Shown here: in pieces, positions 34,904 through 43,573 of the stretch | How the letters are laid out: every line of letters begins with the position of its first letter | How positions within the stretch are numbered: the first letter of the stretch is position 1 | Assembly: GCA_965115995.1 (NCBI GenBank) | Contig: OZ220472.1 | Location: 2,294,001 to 2,358,000 of the forward strand | From: Poriferisodalis sp026713105 | Lineage (GTDB): Bacteria > Actinomycetota > Acidimicrobiia > Acidimicrobiales > Poriferisodalaceae | DNA length: 64,000 bases | Direction: 5' to 3' | Program-made: the position numbers and the translations under genes | Notes under the pieces: generated by a model | What the model was told of the DNA's origin: nothing | Database searches by the model: none | The model's input: the letters and a program-made list of their open reading frames with translations, nothing else

Positions 34904-36016
34904 TCAGCGGAACGACGAGACCAGGGCGTCGTCCGAGCCGTGTGCGAGCTGTTCGAGCAGCCCGCGTTCGCGCAGGATCGGCATGACGCCCTCGCCGAAC
35001 CAGTACGCCTCTTCGAGGTGGGGGTAACCGGACAGGATGAACTCGTCGAATCCCAGCTCGTGGTACTCCGCTATGCGGTCGGCGATTTCGCTGTAGCTGC
35101 CGACCAGCGCTGTGCCGGCGCCACCGCGGACGAGACCGATGCCGGACCACACATTGGGATGTATCTCGAGGCGCCCGGTGCCTTCGGCATGCAACTGAGC
35201 CATGCGGCGCTGACCCTCCGACATCGTCGTCGCGAAGTCGGCCTGGGCGGCGGCGATCGCCTCGGGGCTCATGTGCGCCAACATGTCGTCTGCCACGGCC
35301 CAAGCGTCGGCCGCCTCGGGCCGGGTGATGACGTGGAAACGGATGCCGAAGCGCAGTGTGCGGCCGTGATCGGCGGCCCGCGCCCGCATACGTTCCAGCC
35401 GCTCGGTCACCATGTCGGGAGGCTCACCCCATGCCAGGTACACGTCGACATGCTCTGCAGCGATGCTCTCGGCGGCCGGCGAGGCCCCGCCGAAGTAGAT
35501 CGCCGGCTGCGGATCGGGCACATCGCGGGTCGTGGCGGCAGCCACCTTGTAGAAGTCGCCTGCAAAGTCAAACGGCTCGCCCGACCATGCTTCCCGAACG
35601 ATGCGCAGGAACTCGCCGGTCCGGGCGTAGCGGGTGTCCTTGTCGAGCCAGTCGCCGAAGCGGTTGAGCTCGCGGGGTTCGGCACCAGTCACGATGTTGA
35701 TGAGCAGCCGACCGCCCGACAGCCGCTGGTATGTCGAGGCCATCTGCGCTGCCAGTGTGGGCGAGAGGAAACCGGGACGAAACGCCACAAGAAACTTGAT
35801 GCGCTTCGTCACCGGCACAAGGGCGATCGTGGACAGCCAGGCGTCCTCGCACATCGTGCCGCAGGGCGTCAGCATTCCCTCATAGCCGAGCTGGTCGCAG
35901 GCCGTCGCCACTTGTGACAGGTAGTCCATCGACGGCGGTCGCCAGTGGGCGCCGGGCTCGTCGGGCAGGACATCGCGCGAGTCGCCGCCGGTTGGCAAGA
36001 ACCAATGGACTTTCAT
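34904..36016 (-). CDS. FMN-dependent alkanesulfonate monooxygenase-like protein (SsuD type)
   Basis: 370 aa from ATG 36016, preferred over GTG 36034 because GAGGTG precedes it. This is a luciferase-like monooxygenase. MKVHWFLPTGGDSRDV, DQLGYEGMLTPCG near residue 55, NIVTGAEPRELNRFGDWLDKD near 120 and the TRYARTGEFLRIVREAW that follows are SsuD-type signatures. HPNVWSGIGLVRGGAGTALVGSY and a FDEFILSGYPHLEEAYWFGE-like C-terminal helix also fit. It would use FMNH2 and O2 to release sulfite from alkanesulfonates. No flavin reductase or sulfonate transporter is adjacent, which weakens a specific substrate assignment. The gene is divergent from the peptide-type ABC operon. Confidence 0.82.
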   Translation of the reverse strand: MKVHWFLPTGGDSRDVLPDEPGAHWRPPSMDYLSQVATACDQLGYEGMLTPCGTMCEDAWLSTIALVPVTKRIKFLVAFRPGFLSPTLAAQMASTYQRLSGGRLLINIVTGAEPRELNRFGDWLDKDTRYARTGEFLRIVREAWSGEPFDFAGDFYKVAAATTRDVPDPQPAIYFGGASPAAESIAAEHVDVYLAWGEPPDMVTERLERMRARAADHGRTLRFGIRFHVITRPEAADAWAVADDMLAHMSPEAIAAAQADFATTMSEGQRRMAQLHAEGTGRLEIHPNVWSGIGLVRGGAGTALVGSYSEIADRIAEYHELGFDEFILSGYPHLEEAYWFGEGVMPILRERGLLEQLAHGSDDALVSSFR

Positions 36017-36179
36017 CGGCCACGCACCTCGCACGTTTCGCGACGCCCCAAGGGCTGAGAAAACGGCCGTCCCCGTACATGAGGGGATCGCCCGCGCTAC
36101 CGTACCGCGACGCTCCGGGTGTGCTGCCCGAATGATGTCCGATCAGATGCGGGCGGGCGTATGTGAGAAGGAGCAACTG

Positions 36180-37922
36180 ATGAAGAAGTGGCGATTGGTC
36201 GTTGCCGTGCTCGCCGTATTCGCCTTGGTCGGCGCGGCGTGCGGAAGCGACGATGACGACGACGCTGGCGCGCCAGCGACGACGGCAGCTGCGGACACAG
36301 GCACCGATGCCGGCGACGACATGTCTGATGACGACATGGCCGACGACGGCGACGACATGTCTGGCGACATGGACGACGACATGTCTGACGAAGACATGTC
36401 TGACGAAGACATGGCCATGGCCGCCTGCAATCACGGCGAGAACGTGGGCGGAACGCTCATCATCGGCAGCACGCAAGTACCGCGCCACCTCAACGGCACC
36501 GTGCAGTCGGGCTACGCGACGGCCGTGCCCGGCACCCAGCTCAATGCGAGCCCGCTGCTCTACGACGACGAGTACAACCCCATGCCGTACCTGGCCGAGA
36601 GCTGGGAGATCTCCGATGACGGCATGACGGTGACATTGCATCTCGTCGCGGACGCCGTCTTCCACGACGGCATGCCGATCACGTCTGCTGACGTGGCGTT
36701 CTCGATCCAGACCGTGCAGGCCAACCACCCATTCAAGCCGATGTACGCACCGGTCACCAGCGTCGACACGCCCGACGAGCACACCGCGGTCATCAATCTC
36801 AGCCAGCCGCACCCGGCAATCCTCCTGGCGATGTCACCCGGCCTGCTGCCGATCATCCCCAAGCACATCTTCGATGACGACCAGGACATGAAGACCCACC
36901 CGCGCAACACCGAAGACTTCGTGGGCTCGGGGCCATTCCGCCTTGCCGAATACGAGCCGGGCACCATCATCCGCATGGAGCGGTTCGACGACTTCTTCAT
37001 CGAGGGCACGCCATGCCTCGACGAGATCGTGATGGAGATCACACCCGATCCCACCGCCATCGTGCTTGGGCTCGAGAACGGCACAACCCACCTGTCCGCG
37101 ACGCTCGGCCCGCAGGCGAACGTGCTGCGCCTGATGGACAACCCTGACGTCGAGGTCAGCTCCAAGGGCCACGAGGCCATCGGCCAGGTCCAGTGGATGG
37201 AGATGAACGTCAACGATCCGGCACTGTCGGACAAGCGCGTCCGGCAGGCAATCGCATACGCGCTCGACCGGGAATTCTTGGCCGACGTCATCGACCTCGG
37301 GCTCACGTTCCCGGCACCTACCGGCATCGTCACCGCTAGCCCGTTCCACAACACCAATGTGAACCACTACGACAAGGACATTGATCGGGCCGTTGAGTTG
37401 CTGGCCGAAGCGGGATATGGCCCCGGCGAGCTGCAGCTCTCCATCGACTACATCCCGCCGACACAGGTGATCTACGCGGAATATGTCGTGCAGGCGCTGG
37501 AGGAAGCAGGCATCGTGACCGAGCTGAGCGTCTCGCCGGACTTCCCGACCTGGGCGCAGCGAGTTGCGGCAGGCGAATTCCAGATGACCATCAACAACGT
37601 CTGGAACTGGGGCGATCCCGTCATCGGCGTGCACCGCACATATCTGTGCGACAACCGAGTCGGCGTGATCTGGACGAACAACACGGGTTACTGCAATCCC
37701 GAAGTCGACGGCCTCCTCGCCGCCGCTGGACAGGAGCTCGACGCGGCTGAGCGAGCCAGGCTGTACGCCCAATTCCAGGACATCGTGGCCGAGGAAGTTC
37801 CGATCTACTTCCTGACCACGCCGCCCTTCTGGCAGGCGTACAACCCATCGGTGATGAACCCGCCGACCAACAACATCTGGGGACAGATGTCACCCATGCA
37901 TACGGTCTGGCTCGACCAGTAG
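36180..37922 (+). CDS. ABC transporter substrate-binding lipoprotein, family 5 (peptide/opine/nickel type)
   Basis: 580 aa from ATG 36180, which has AGAAGGAG before it. MKKWRLVVAVLAVFALVGAAC is the lipoprotein signal (lipobox GAAC). It is followed by an unusual tether of about 55 residues in which Asp and Met repeat (units like DDMSD and DEDMSDEDM). The family 5 binding fold follows: LHLVADAVFHDGMPITSADVAFSI near residue 150, FVGSGPFRLAEYEPG near 255 and DKRVRQAIAYALDREFL near 345. It captures a solute for the permeases encoded next. The ligand is not identifiable. Confidence 0.87.
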   Translation: MKKWRLVVAVLAVFALVGAACGSDDDDDAGAPATTAAADTGTDAGDDMSDDDMADDGDDMSGDMDDDMSDEDMSDEDMAMAACNHGENVGGTLIIGSTQVPRHLNGTVQSGYATAVPGTQLNASPLLYDDEYNPMPYLAESWEISDDGMTVTLHLVADAVFHDGMPITSADVAFSIQTVQANHPFKPMYAPVTSVDTPDEHTAVINLSQPHPAILLAMSPGLLPIIPKHIFDDDQDMKTHPRNTEDFVGSGPFRLAEYEPGTIIRMERFDDFFIEGTPCLDEIVMEITPDPTAIVLGLENGTTHLSATLGPQANVLRLMDNPDVEVSSKGHEAIGQVQWMEMNVNDPALSDKRVRQAIAYALDREFLADVIDLGLTFPAPTGIVTASPFHNTNVNHYDKDIDRAVELLAEAGYGPGELQLSIDYIPPTQVIYAEYVVQALEEAGIVTELSVSPDFPTWAQRVAAGEFQMTINNVWNWGDPVIGVHRTYLCDNRVGVIWTNNTGYCNPEVDGLLAAAGQELDAAERARLYAQFQDIVAEEVPIYFLTTPPFWQAYNPSVMNPPTNNIWGQMSPMHTVWLDQ

Positions 37923-37984
37923 CGGCGACGTAGACACGCTCCGGCGGTGCTGACGCCGTCAGTCAGGGAAGCCAGGTCCCGTCG

Positions 37985-38968
37985 ATGTTGAGGTCCATCG
38001 CCGCCAGGATCGCCCAAGCGCTTGGGCTGATCCTGGCGGTGGTGTGCCTCAACTTTCTGCTCATCCACATCACGCCTGGCGATCCCGCCACGGTCATCGT
38101 GGGCGAGAGCGGTGCCGGCGACCCCGAACTGCTCGAGCAGATCCGCGCCCAGTACGGGCTGGACCGGCCGGTCATCGTCCAACTCGGTTCGTACATCGGC
38201 CAAGTCGCTACCGGAGACTTGGGCGATTCGTATTTCTTCAATCAGTCGGTGACCTCGCTGATCCTGCAAAGACTGTGGCCAACGGTGCTGCTGGTCGGCA
38301 CTGCGCTCACGTTCGCCGTGGCAGCCGGGACGATGGTGGGCGTCGCGACTGCGAGACGCCCTGAGAGTCCCCTCAGCCACGGTGCCACGGTGCTGGCGCT
38401 GGTGGGCTTCTCGATGCCGGTGTTCTGGACCGGCATCATGCTGGTGATCCTGTTCGCCTCGGCCTGGAAGCTGCTGCCGGTGCAGGGCTGGCACGACGTG
38501 AGCTACGCCCCGGGGCTGCTCGGCAATGTTGCCGATGTGGCCGAACACCTGGTGCTGCCGGCGCTCACGCTCGGGTTGATCTACCTGGCGCAGTACAGCC
38601 GGCTGTCGCGGGCATCCATGCTGGAGGTGCTCGAGTCTGACTACGTGCGCACCGCCCGGGCCAAAGGGCTGGGCGAGCGTCGAGTGGTCTACAAGCACGC
38701 ATTGCGCAACGCCATCATCCCCGTGGTCACCGTGATCGGCCTGCAGTTCGGGGCCTTGCTGTCGGGAGCGCTGCTCGTCGAAACGGTGTTCAACTGGCCT
38801 GGCCTCGGACGGCTGGCATTCGATTCGATCCTTCGACGGGACACCTCTGTGTTGTTGGGGGTGCTGCTGGTGTCGTCGGGGATGGTGATCGTGGCCAACC
38901 TGCTGACCGACCTGCTGTACACCGTCATCGATCCGCGCATCAGGCTGCGGGAGCGCACCAATGTCTGA
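37985..38968 (+). CDS. DppB/OppB-type ABC transporter permease
   Basis: 327 aa with six membrane segments. N-terminal LGLILAVVCLNFLLIHITPGDPA is the classic DppB opening. MLEVLESDYVRTARAKGLGERRVVYKHALRNAIIPVVT near residue 220 is the EAA coupling loop, followed by LLVETVFNWPGLGRLAFDSILRRD. Its 3' end overlaps the DppC-type start by 8 bases. It forms the channel with DppC. Confidence 0.9.
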   Translation: MLRSIAARIAQALGLILAVVCLNFLLIHITPGDPATVIVGESGAGDPELLEQIRAQYGLDRPVIVQLGSYIGQVATGDLGDSYFFNQSVTSLILQRLWPTVLLVGTALTFAVAAGTMVGVATARRPESPLSHGATVLALVGFSMPVFWTGIMLVILFASAWKLLPVQGWHDVSYAPGLLGNVADVAEHLVLPALTLGLIYLAQYSRLSRASMLEVLESDYVRTARAKGLGERRVVYKHALRNAIIPVVTVIGLQFGALLSGALLVETVFNWPGLGRLAFDSILRRDTSVLLGVLLVSSGMVIVANLLTDLLYTVIDPRIRLRERTNV

Positions 38969-39887
38969 CGTTGCGGGGCTCGGGGACATGGCATCGGCTG
39001 ACCTGCCGGTGGCGCCTGGGCTCGGGAGCGGCGACGGCGGGGCAGGACGGCCCGGGCGCGAGACGCTGCGGCTGTTCGTGCGCAACCGGGCCGCGGTTGC
39101 CGGCGTCGTGATGCTGCTCGGGATCATCTTCATGACCGTCGCCGGGCCGCGCATCTACGACCATGATCCGAAAGACATCGTCGCGATTCCCCTGACGCCG
39201 CCCGGTGAGATTGCCGAGGCTCGCTTGGGCACGGACTACCTGGGCCGTGATGTGCTGGCCGGCGTGATCGGCGGGGGCACGACGAGCCTGACGGTTGCCG
39301 CCATGGCGGCTGCGATGGTGCTCGTCATCGGCATCTCCATCGGGGCGCTGGCCGGCTACTACGGCGGCTGGCTCGACAGCGCCCTCATGCGCTTCACGGA
39401 GTTCTTCCAGGTGCTGCCTGCGCTGCTGTTCGCCATGGTGCTCGTCGCGTTGTTCGAACCATCGATGTGGACGATCGCGTTCGCCATCGGCGTGGTGGCG
39501 TGGCCCGGCATCGCCCGCATCACGCGCGCGGAGTTCCTGAGACTCAAGAATCTGGAGTTCGTGCGTGCTTCACGCGCCGTTGGGGCAACCGACTGGCGCA
39601 TCATCCGCCGGGTGGTGTTCCCCAACGCGCTGCCGCCGCTCATCGTGTCGGCCACCCTGATCATGGGCACGGCGATCCTGTTCGAGGCCGGGCTCGCGTT
39701 CTTGGGTCTCGGCGATCCCAACAACACGAGCTGGGGTCTGATGATCGGCCTGAACCGGGGCAACTTCCTGACCGCATGGTGGTCGGTCACGTTTCCGGGG
39801 CTGGCGATCTTCTTCACGGTGCTGAGCTTCAGCCTGATCGGCGACGGACTGCAGGACGCCTACAACCCCAAGCTGCGGGGGCGTTGA
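38961..39887 (+). CDS. DppC/OppC-type ABC transporter permease
   Basis: 308 aa. A Gly-rich N-terminus is followed by the family's first segment (RNRAAVAGVVMLLGIIFMT), then GTDYLGRDVLAGVIGGGTTSL near residue 90. The EAA loop AEFLRLKNLEFVRASRAVGATDWRIIRRVVFPNALPP lies near 190, and EAGLAFLGLGDPNNTSWG near 245. It is coupled to the upstream permease gene. The partner ATPase gene starts 4 bases downstream. Confidence 0.9.
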   Translation: MSDVAGLGDMASADLPVAPGLGSGDGGAGRPGRETLRLFVRNRAAVAGVVMLLGIIFMTVAGPRIYDHDPKDIVAIPLTPPGEIAEARLGTDYLGRDVLAGVIGGGTTSLTVAAMAAAMVLVIGISIGALAGYYGGWLDSALMRFTEFFQVLPALLFAMVLVALFEPSMWTIAFAIGVVAWPGIARITRAEFLRLKNLEFVRASRAVGATDWRIIRRVVFPNALPPLIVSATLIMGTAILFEAGLAFLGLGDPNNTSWGLMIGLNRGNFLTAWWSVTFPGLAIFFTVLSFSLIGDGLQDAYNPKLRGR

Positions 39888-39890
39888 GCT

Positions 39891-40826
39891 GTGAGCGCAA
39901 CATCCGCGGCCAAGCCGAACATCTCGGGGCCAAGGCTTCAGGTGCGGGGTCTGACAGTCGCATTCGACGACTTCGTCGCCGTCAACGATGTCTCGTTCGA
40001 CCTCTACGACGGCGGGACGCTGGCGGTCGTGGGCGAGTCGGGTTCGGGGAAGTCGGTCACCGCGCTGTCCATCATGCGGCTCATCGAGATCGGCACCCGG
40101 GCGCAGATCCGCAGCGGCGAGGTGATGTTCCGCCACGACGACGGGAACGTCGAAGACCTGCTGCAGTTGTCTGAACCCCAGATGCGCTCGATCCGGGGTG
40201 ATCGCATCTCGATGATCTTCCAGGAGCCCTTGACCAGCCTGAACCCCGTCTACACCGTGGGCAGCCAGATCGGCGAGGCGCTGCGCCTGCACCGCGGGCT
40301 CAGCCGGAAGGAGGCTCGCAACCGCACGCTGGAGATGCTGAACCGTGTCCGGATTCCCGATGCGGCTCGCCGGATCGACCAGTACCCGCACGAGATGTCG
40401 GGCGGCATGCGCCAGCGGGTGATGATCGCCATGGCACTCGCATGCGACCCGGCGATCTTGATCGCGGACGAGCCCACCACGGCCCTCGACGTCACGATCC
40501 AAGCGCAGATCCTGGCGCTGATTGCCGAGATGCAACGAGAAACCGGCGCTGCAGTGCTGATCATCACCCACGACATGGGCGTCGTGGCCGAGATCGCCGA
40601 CGAGGTGGTGGTGATGCAGCAGTCGCGACTGGTCGAACGCGGCGATGTCTCGGACATCTTCGAACGGCCGCACGAGCCCTACACGCGATCACTGCTGGCG
40701 GCGGTGCCCAAGCTCGGCTCCATGGCGGGACGCGACGAACCGCAGCGTTTCGAGCTCATCGATCCCGACTCGCTTGAAGCTCCCGCCGCCGCTGGCTCGG
40801 CCAGCAACGGAGGCTCCGCGCTATGA
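39891..40826 (+). CDS. DppD/OppD-type ABC transporter ATP-binding protein
   Basis: 311 aa. Walker A is GESGSGKSVTALS near residue 45, the signature MSGGMRQRVMIAMAL near 165, and Walker B ILIADEPTTALDVTIQ near 186, followed by ITHDMGVVAEIAD. The C-terminal oligopeptide-transporter extension (RPHEPYTRSLLAAVPKLGS) is present, though I see no full Cys-rich iron-sulfur set. The stop overlaps the start of the next ATPase gene (ATGA at 40823-40826). Confidence 0.9.
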   Translation: MSATSAAKPNISGPRLQVRGLTVAFDDFVAVNDVSFDLYDGGTLAVVGESGSGKSVTALSIMRLIEIGTRAQIRSGEVMFRHDDGNVEDLLQLSEPQMRSIRGDRISMIFQEPLTSLNPVYTVGSQIGEALRLHRGLSRKEARNRTLEMLNRVRIPDAARRIDQYPHEMSGGMRQRVMIAMALACDPAILIADEPTTALDVTIQAQILALIAEMQRETGAAVLIITHDMGVVAEIADEVVVMQQSRLVERGDVSDIFERPHEPYTRSLLAAVPKLGSMAGRDEPQRFELIDPDSLEAPAAAGSASNGGSAL

Positions 40827-41808
40827 CCGAGCAGGTCTCGGGGACGCCGATTGTGGAAGTGAGTTCGCTGACCAAGCACTTCCCCGCTTCTGGGGGCGCG
40901 CGCGTGCACGCGGTCGAGCAGGTGAGCCTGCACATCGACCGGGCGAGACCCTGGCGGTTGTCGGTGAGAGCGGCTGCGGCAAGTCGACGCTCGCGTACCT
41001 CATCATTCGCCTGCTCAACCCCACGAGCGGCACGATCCAACTCGACGGCACCGACATCACCAACCTCGGGCCGAAGGCACTGCGCCCGCATCGGCGCAAG
41101 GCCCAGATCGTCTTCCAGGATCCCTTCGCCAGCCTCGATCCCCGCCGCACCATCGGCAAGGCGATCGCTGAGCCGCTAGAGATTCACCGTGCAGTGCCGC
41201 GGCGTGAGATCAACGACGTCGTCGCCGACCTGTTGCGTCGCGTCGGCATGTCGCCTGACGACATGGCCCAGTACCCGCATCAGTTCTCCGGCGGGCAGCG
41301 TCAGCGGATCTGCATCGCCCGGGCACTGGCGCTGCGACCCGAGCTGGTCATCGCTGACGAGGCCGTCTCGGCCCTCGATGTCTCCATCCAGGCGCAAGTC
41401 ATCAACCTGATGATGGACCTGCAGTCGGAAATGGGGCTGTCCTACCTGTTCATCAGCCATGACCTGGCCGTCGTAGAGCGGATTGCCCACCGCGTCGGCG
41501 TGATGTATCTGGGCCAGATCGTCGAGCTCGGGTCGCGCCGGGCCATTTTCGAGAACCCCACGCACCCGTACACGCAACGACTGCTCGACGCCGTGCCGAT
41601 CGCCGATCCGCAGCAACGGCGCACGGACCGCTCCGTCCAGACCGACGAGGTGCCCAGTCCCGTCTTCGAGGCCGGCACCGCACCCGAGCCAGTGACCCTG
41701 CTCGAAGTCGAACCGGGTCACTACGTGGCGGAAGCCACGGAGGTCGAACCCAGCGTGGCGGAAGCCACGGAGGTCGAACCCAGCGTGGCGGAAGCCACGG
41801 ACAACTAG
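40823..41808 (+). pseudogene. DppF/OppF-type ABC transporter ATP-binding protein, interrupted by a frameshift
   Basis: The start ATG overlaps the previous stop, and the first 39 codons read as DppF (MTEQVSGTPIVEVSSLTKHF to VEQVSLHID). At GGG 40941-40943 one G appears to be missing: CGG-GCG-AGA should be CGG-GGC-GAG. The frame then shifts, and uncorrected translation ends at 41179 (118 aa). In the other frame the protein continues intact: ETLAVVGESGCGKSTLAY (Walker A), FSGGQRQRICIARAL, LVIADEAVSALDVSIQ. The C-terminus carries a 10-residue repeat. Either the gene is broken, which should disable the transporter unless DppD suffices, or this is a one-base sequencing error. The intact downstream frame favours an error or a very recent mutation. 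Confidence 0.85.
41725..41801 (+). repeat. 30-bp tandem repeat in the 3' end of the DppF-type gene
   Basis: GTGGCGGAAGCCACGG plus 14 bases is repeated in tandem: 41725-41754, 41755-41784 and a partial unit 41785-41801. The two full copies are identical. It encodes VAEATEVEPS units at the end of the ATPase. Each unit contains the near-palindrome GTGGCGGAAGCCAC. Confidence 0.9.
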
Positions 41809-41837
41809 CCCAGCGGCGCACAGGAGGAACACGACTG

Positions 41838-43541
41838 ATGACGACAGCCCACACCGGCCACACCAAGCCGGACGAGCCGTTCGTGATCTACCCAGCACGC
41901 CGGGTCATCACCATCAACCCCGCTTTCCCATTTGGCGATGCCGTGGCGGTGAGGGGCGATCGCATCCTGGGAGTCGGCAGCACCGACGAACTGGCGTCAT
42001 GGGGCACGCACCGAGTCGATGATCGCTTCGCAGAACACGTGCTGATGCCCGGATTCGTCGAGGCCCATTGCCATGTGATGTCCGGAGGCCTGTGGAACTC
42101 CACCTACGTCGGATTTTTCGACCGACGCGATCCGCAAGGACGTCTGTGGCCAGGCTGCACGTCGATCGACGACGTACTCGAGCGGCTCGGCAAGGCTGCC
42201 GCGGAGCTGTCCGACGAGTCCCAGACGCTGCTGGCGTGGGGCCTCGACCCGATCTACTTCCCTGGCGAGCGGCTGGTGGCACGCCATCTCGACACCGTGA
42301 CCGGCGCCAGGCCGACTCTCATCTTGCATGCCAGCGGACACCTAGCCACGATCAACTCTGCGCTCATGGAGCGATGCGGCATCGACGAATCGGCGACCAG
42401 CCCCGGCGTCGCCAGGGGAGGCGACGGGCTTCCCAACGGCGAGCTGCACGAGCCCGCCGGCATGATGCTGGCCGGCGAGGCGTTCGTCGACATGATGAAC
42501 GCCAACCGCACCGAGCAGGCCCGCTGGCGCTACGCCAACGAGGCTCGCAACGCCGGGCACACACTGCTCACCGACTTGGGCACCACCCAACTGTTCGACC
42601 CCGAGCAACTCGCCAATTGGAAGAAAGTCACCAGCGATCCCGAGTACCCGGCTCGCATCATGGTGGCGCTGTCCAACTTCTTCGGAGCGCCGGCCGACAC
42701 CGATGAGCTGGCAGCGCTGGGAGCACGACTGAAGAACGAGCAGTCGTCGAAACTGCGCTTCGGCATCGTCAAGCTGATCCTGGACGGTTCGATCCAGGGC
42801 TTCACGGCCCGGCTCAGCTGGCCGCACTACTACAAGCCGCCGCCCGGGCACGTCGGCAACGGCTTGTGGCTGACGGCGCCCGACCAGATGGCCGATCTGC
42901 TGGAGCCCTACCACCGGGCGGGCCTGACGGTGCACTGCCATTGCAACGGCGACGAGGCGTCGGAAGTGTTCATCGACGCGGTCGAGCAGGTGCTCGAGCG
43001 CTACCCCCGATGGGATCACCGCCACACCGTGCAGCACTGCCAGCTCACCACGCCCGACCAGTACCGCCGCATGGCGGCGCTGGGCATGTGCGCCAACATC
43101 TTCTCGAACCACATCTACTACTGGGGCGACCAGCACCGGGACGCAACCGTGGGGCCCGAGCGCGCCGCCCGCATGGATGCGTGCGGGACCGCGTTGGCAA
43201 GTGGCGTCAGCTTCTCGATCCACTCCGATTCACCCATCACGCCGCTAGGTCACCTGCACACGGCGTGGTGTGCCGTCAACCGGGTAACCGCATCGGGCCA
43301 GGTGCTGGGCCCTGACGAGCGCATCGGAGTGCCCGACGCCTTGCGTGCCATCACGATCGAAGCGGCCCGGCAGATCAAGCTCGACTCCGAGATCGGCAGT
43401 ATCGAAGCAGGCAAACTGGCTGACTTCGCGGTGCTGGAAGACGACCCGCTGAGCGTTGACCCGATGGCACTGCGTGATATCGGGGTGTGGGGAACCGTGC
43501 TCGGCGGGGTACCCCAACCGGCCCGAATTGGTGAGACATAG
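41838..43541 (+). CDS. Amidohydrolase family 3 (YtcJ-like) protein
   Basis: A 567-aa metal-dependent hydrolase with AGGAGG upstream of the ATG. A composite N-terminal beta domain (ARRVITINPAFPFGDAVAVRGDRILGVG) leads into the barrel with MPGFVEAHCHVMSGG near residue 70 (HxH). Later landmarks are FGIVKLILDGSIQGFTARLSWP near 315, LTVHCHCNGDEASEVFIDAVE near 370, HRHTVQHCQLT near 395 and FSIHSDSPITP near 460. The family cleaves amide-type bonds of varied small substrates; specificity is unknown. It follows the transporter genes by 29 bases, so it probably acts on the imported solute. Confidence 0.85.
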   Translation: MTTAHTGHTKPDEPFVIYPARRVITINPAFPFGDAVAVRGDRILGVGSTDELASWGTHRVDDRFAEHVLMPGFVEAHCHVMSGGLWNSTYVGFFDRRDPQGRLWPGCTSIDDVLERLGKAAAELSDESQTLLAWGLDPIYFPGERLVARHLDTVTGARPTLILHASGHLATINSALMERCGIDESATSPGVARGGDGLPNGELHEPAGMMLAGEAFVDMMNANRTEQARWRYANEARNAGHTLLTDLGTTQLFDPEQLANWKKVTSDPEYPARIMVALSNFFGAPADTDELAALGARLKNEQSSKLRFGIVKLILDGSIQGFTARLSWPHYYKPPPGHVGNGLWLTAPDQMADLLEPYHRAGLTVHCHCNGDEASEVFIDAVEQVLERYPRWDHRHTVQHCQLTTPDQYRRMAALGMCANIFSNHIYYWGDQHRDATVGPERAARMDACGTALASGVSFSIHSDSPITPLGHLHTAWCAVNRVTASGQVLGPDERIGVPDALRAITIEAARQIKLDSEIGSIEAGKLADFAVLEDDPLSVDPMALRDIGVWGTVLGGVPQPARIGET

Positions 43542-43573
43542 CCTCTGTTCGCAGCCGAGGTGAGACCAACCTG

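Noticed and set aside
41725..41801. CRISPR-like repeat
   Set aside because: Units are contiguous with no spacers and lie inside a coding sequence.
40645..41808. 387-codon start for the DppF-type protein at 40645
   Set aside because: The first 100 codons are a shadow of the upstream ATPase gene. The real start is ATG 40823 in another frame, joined by a frameshift.
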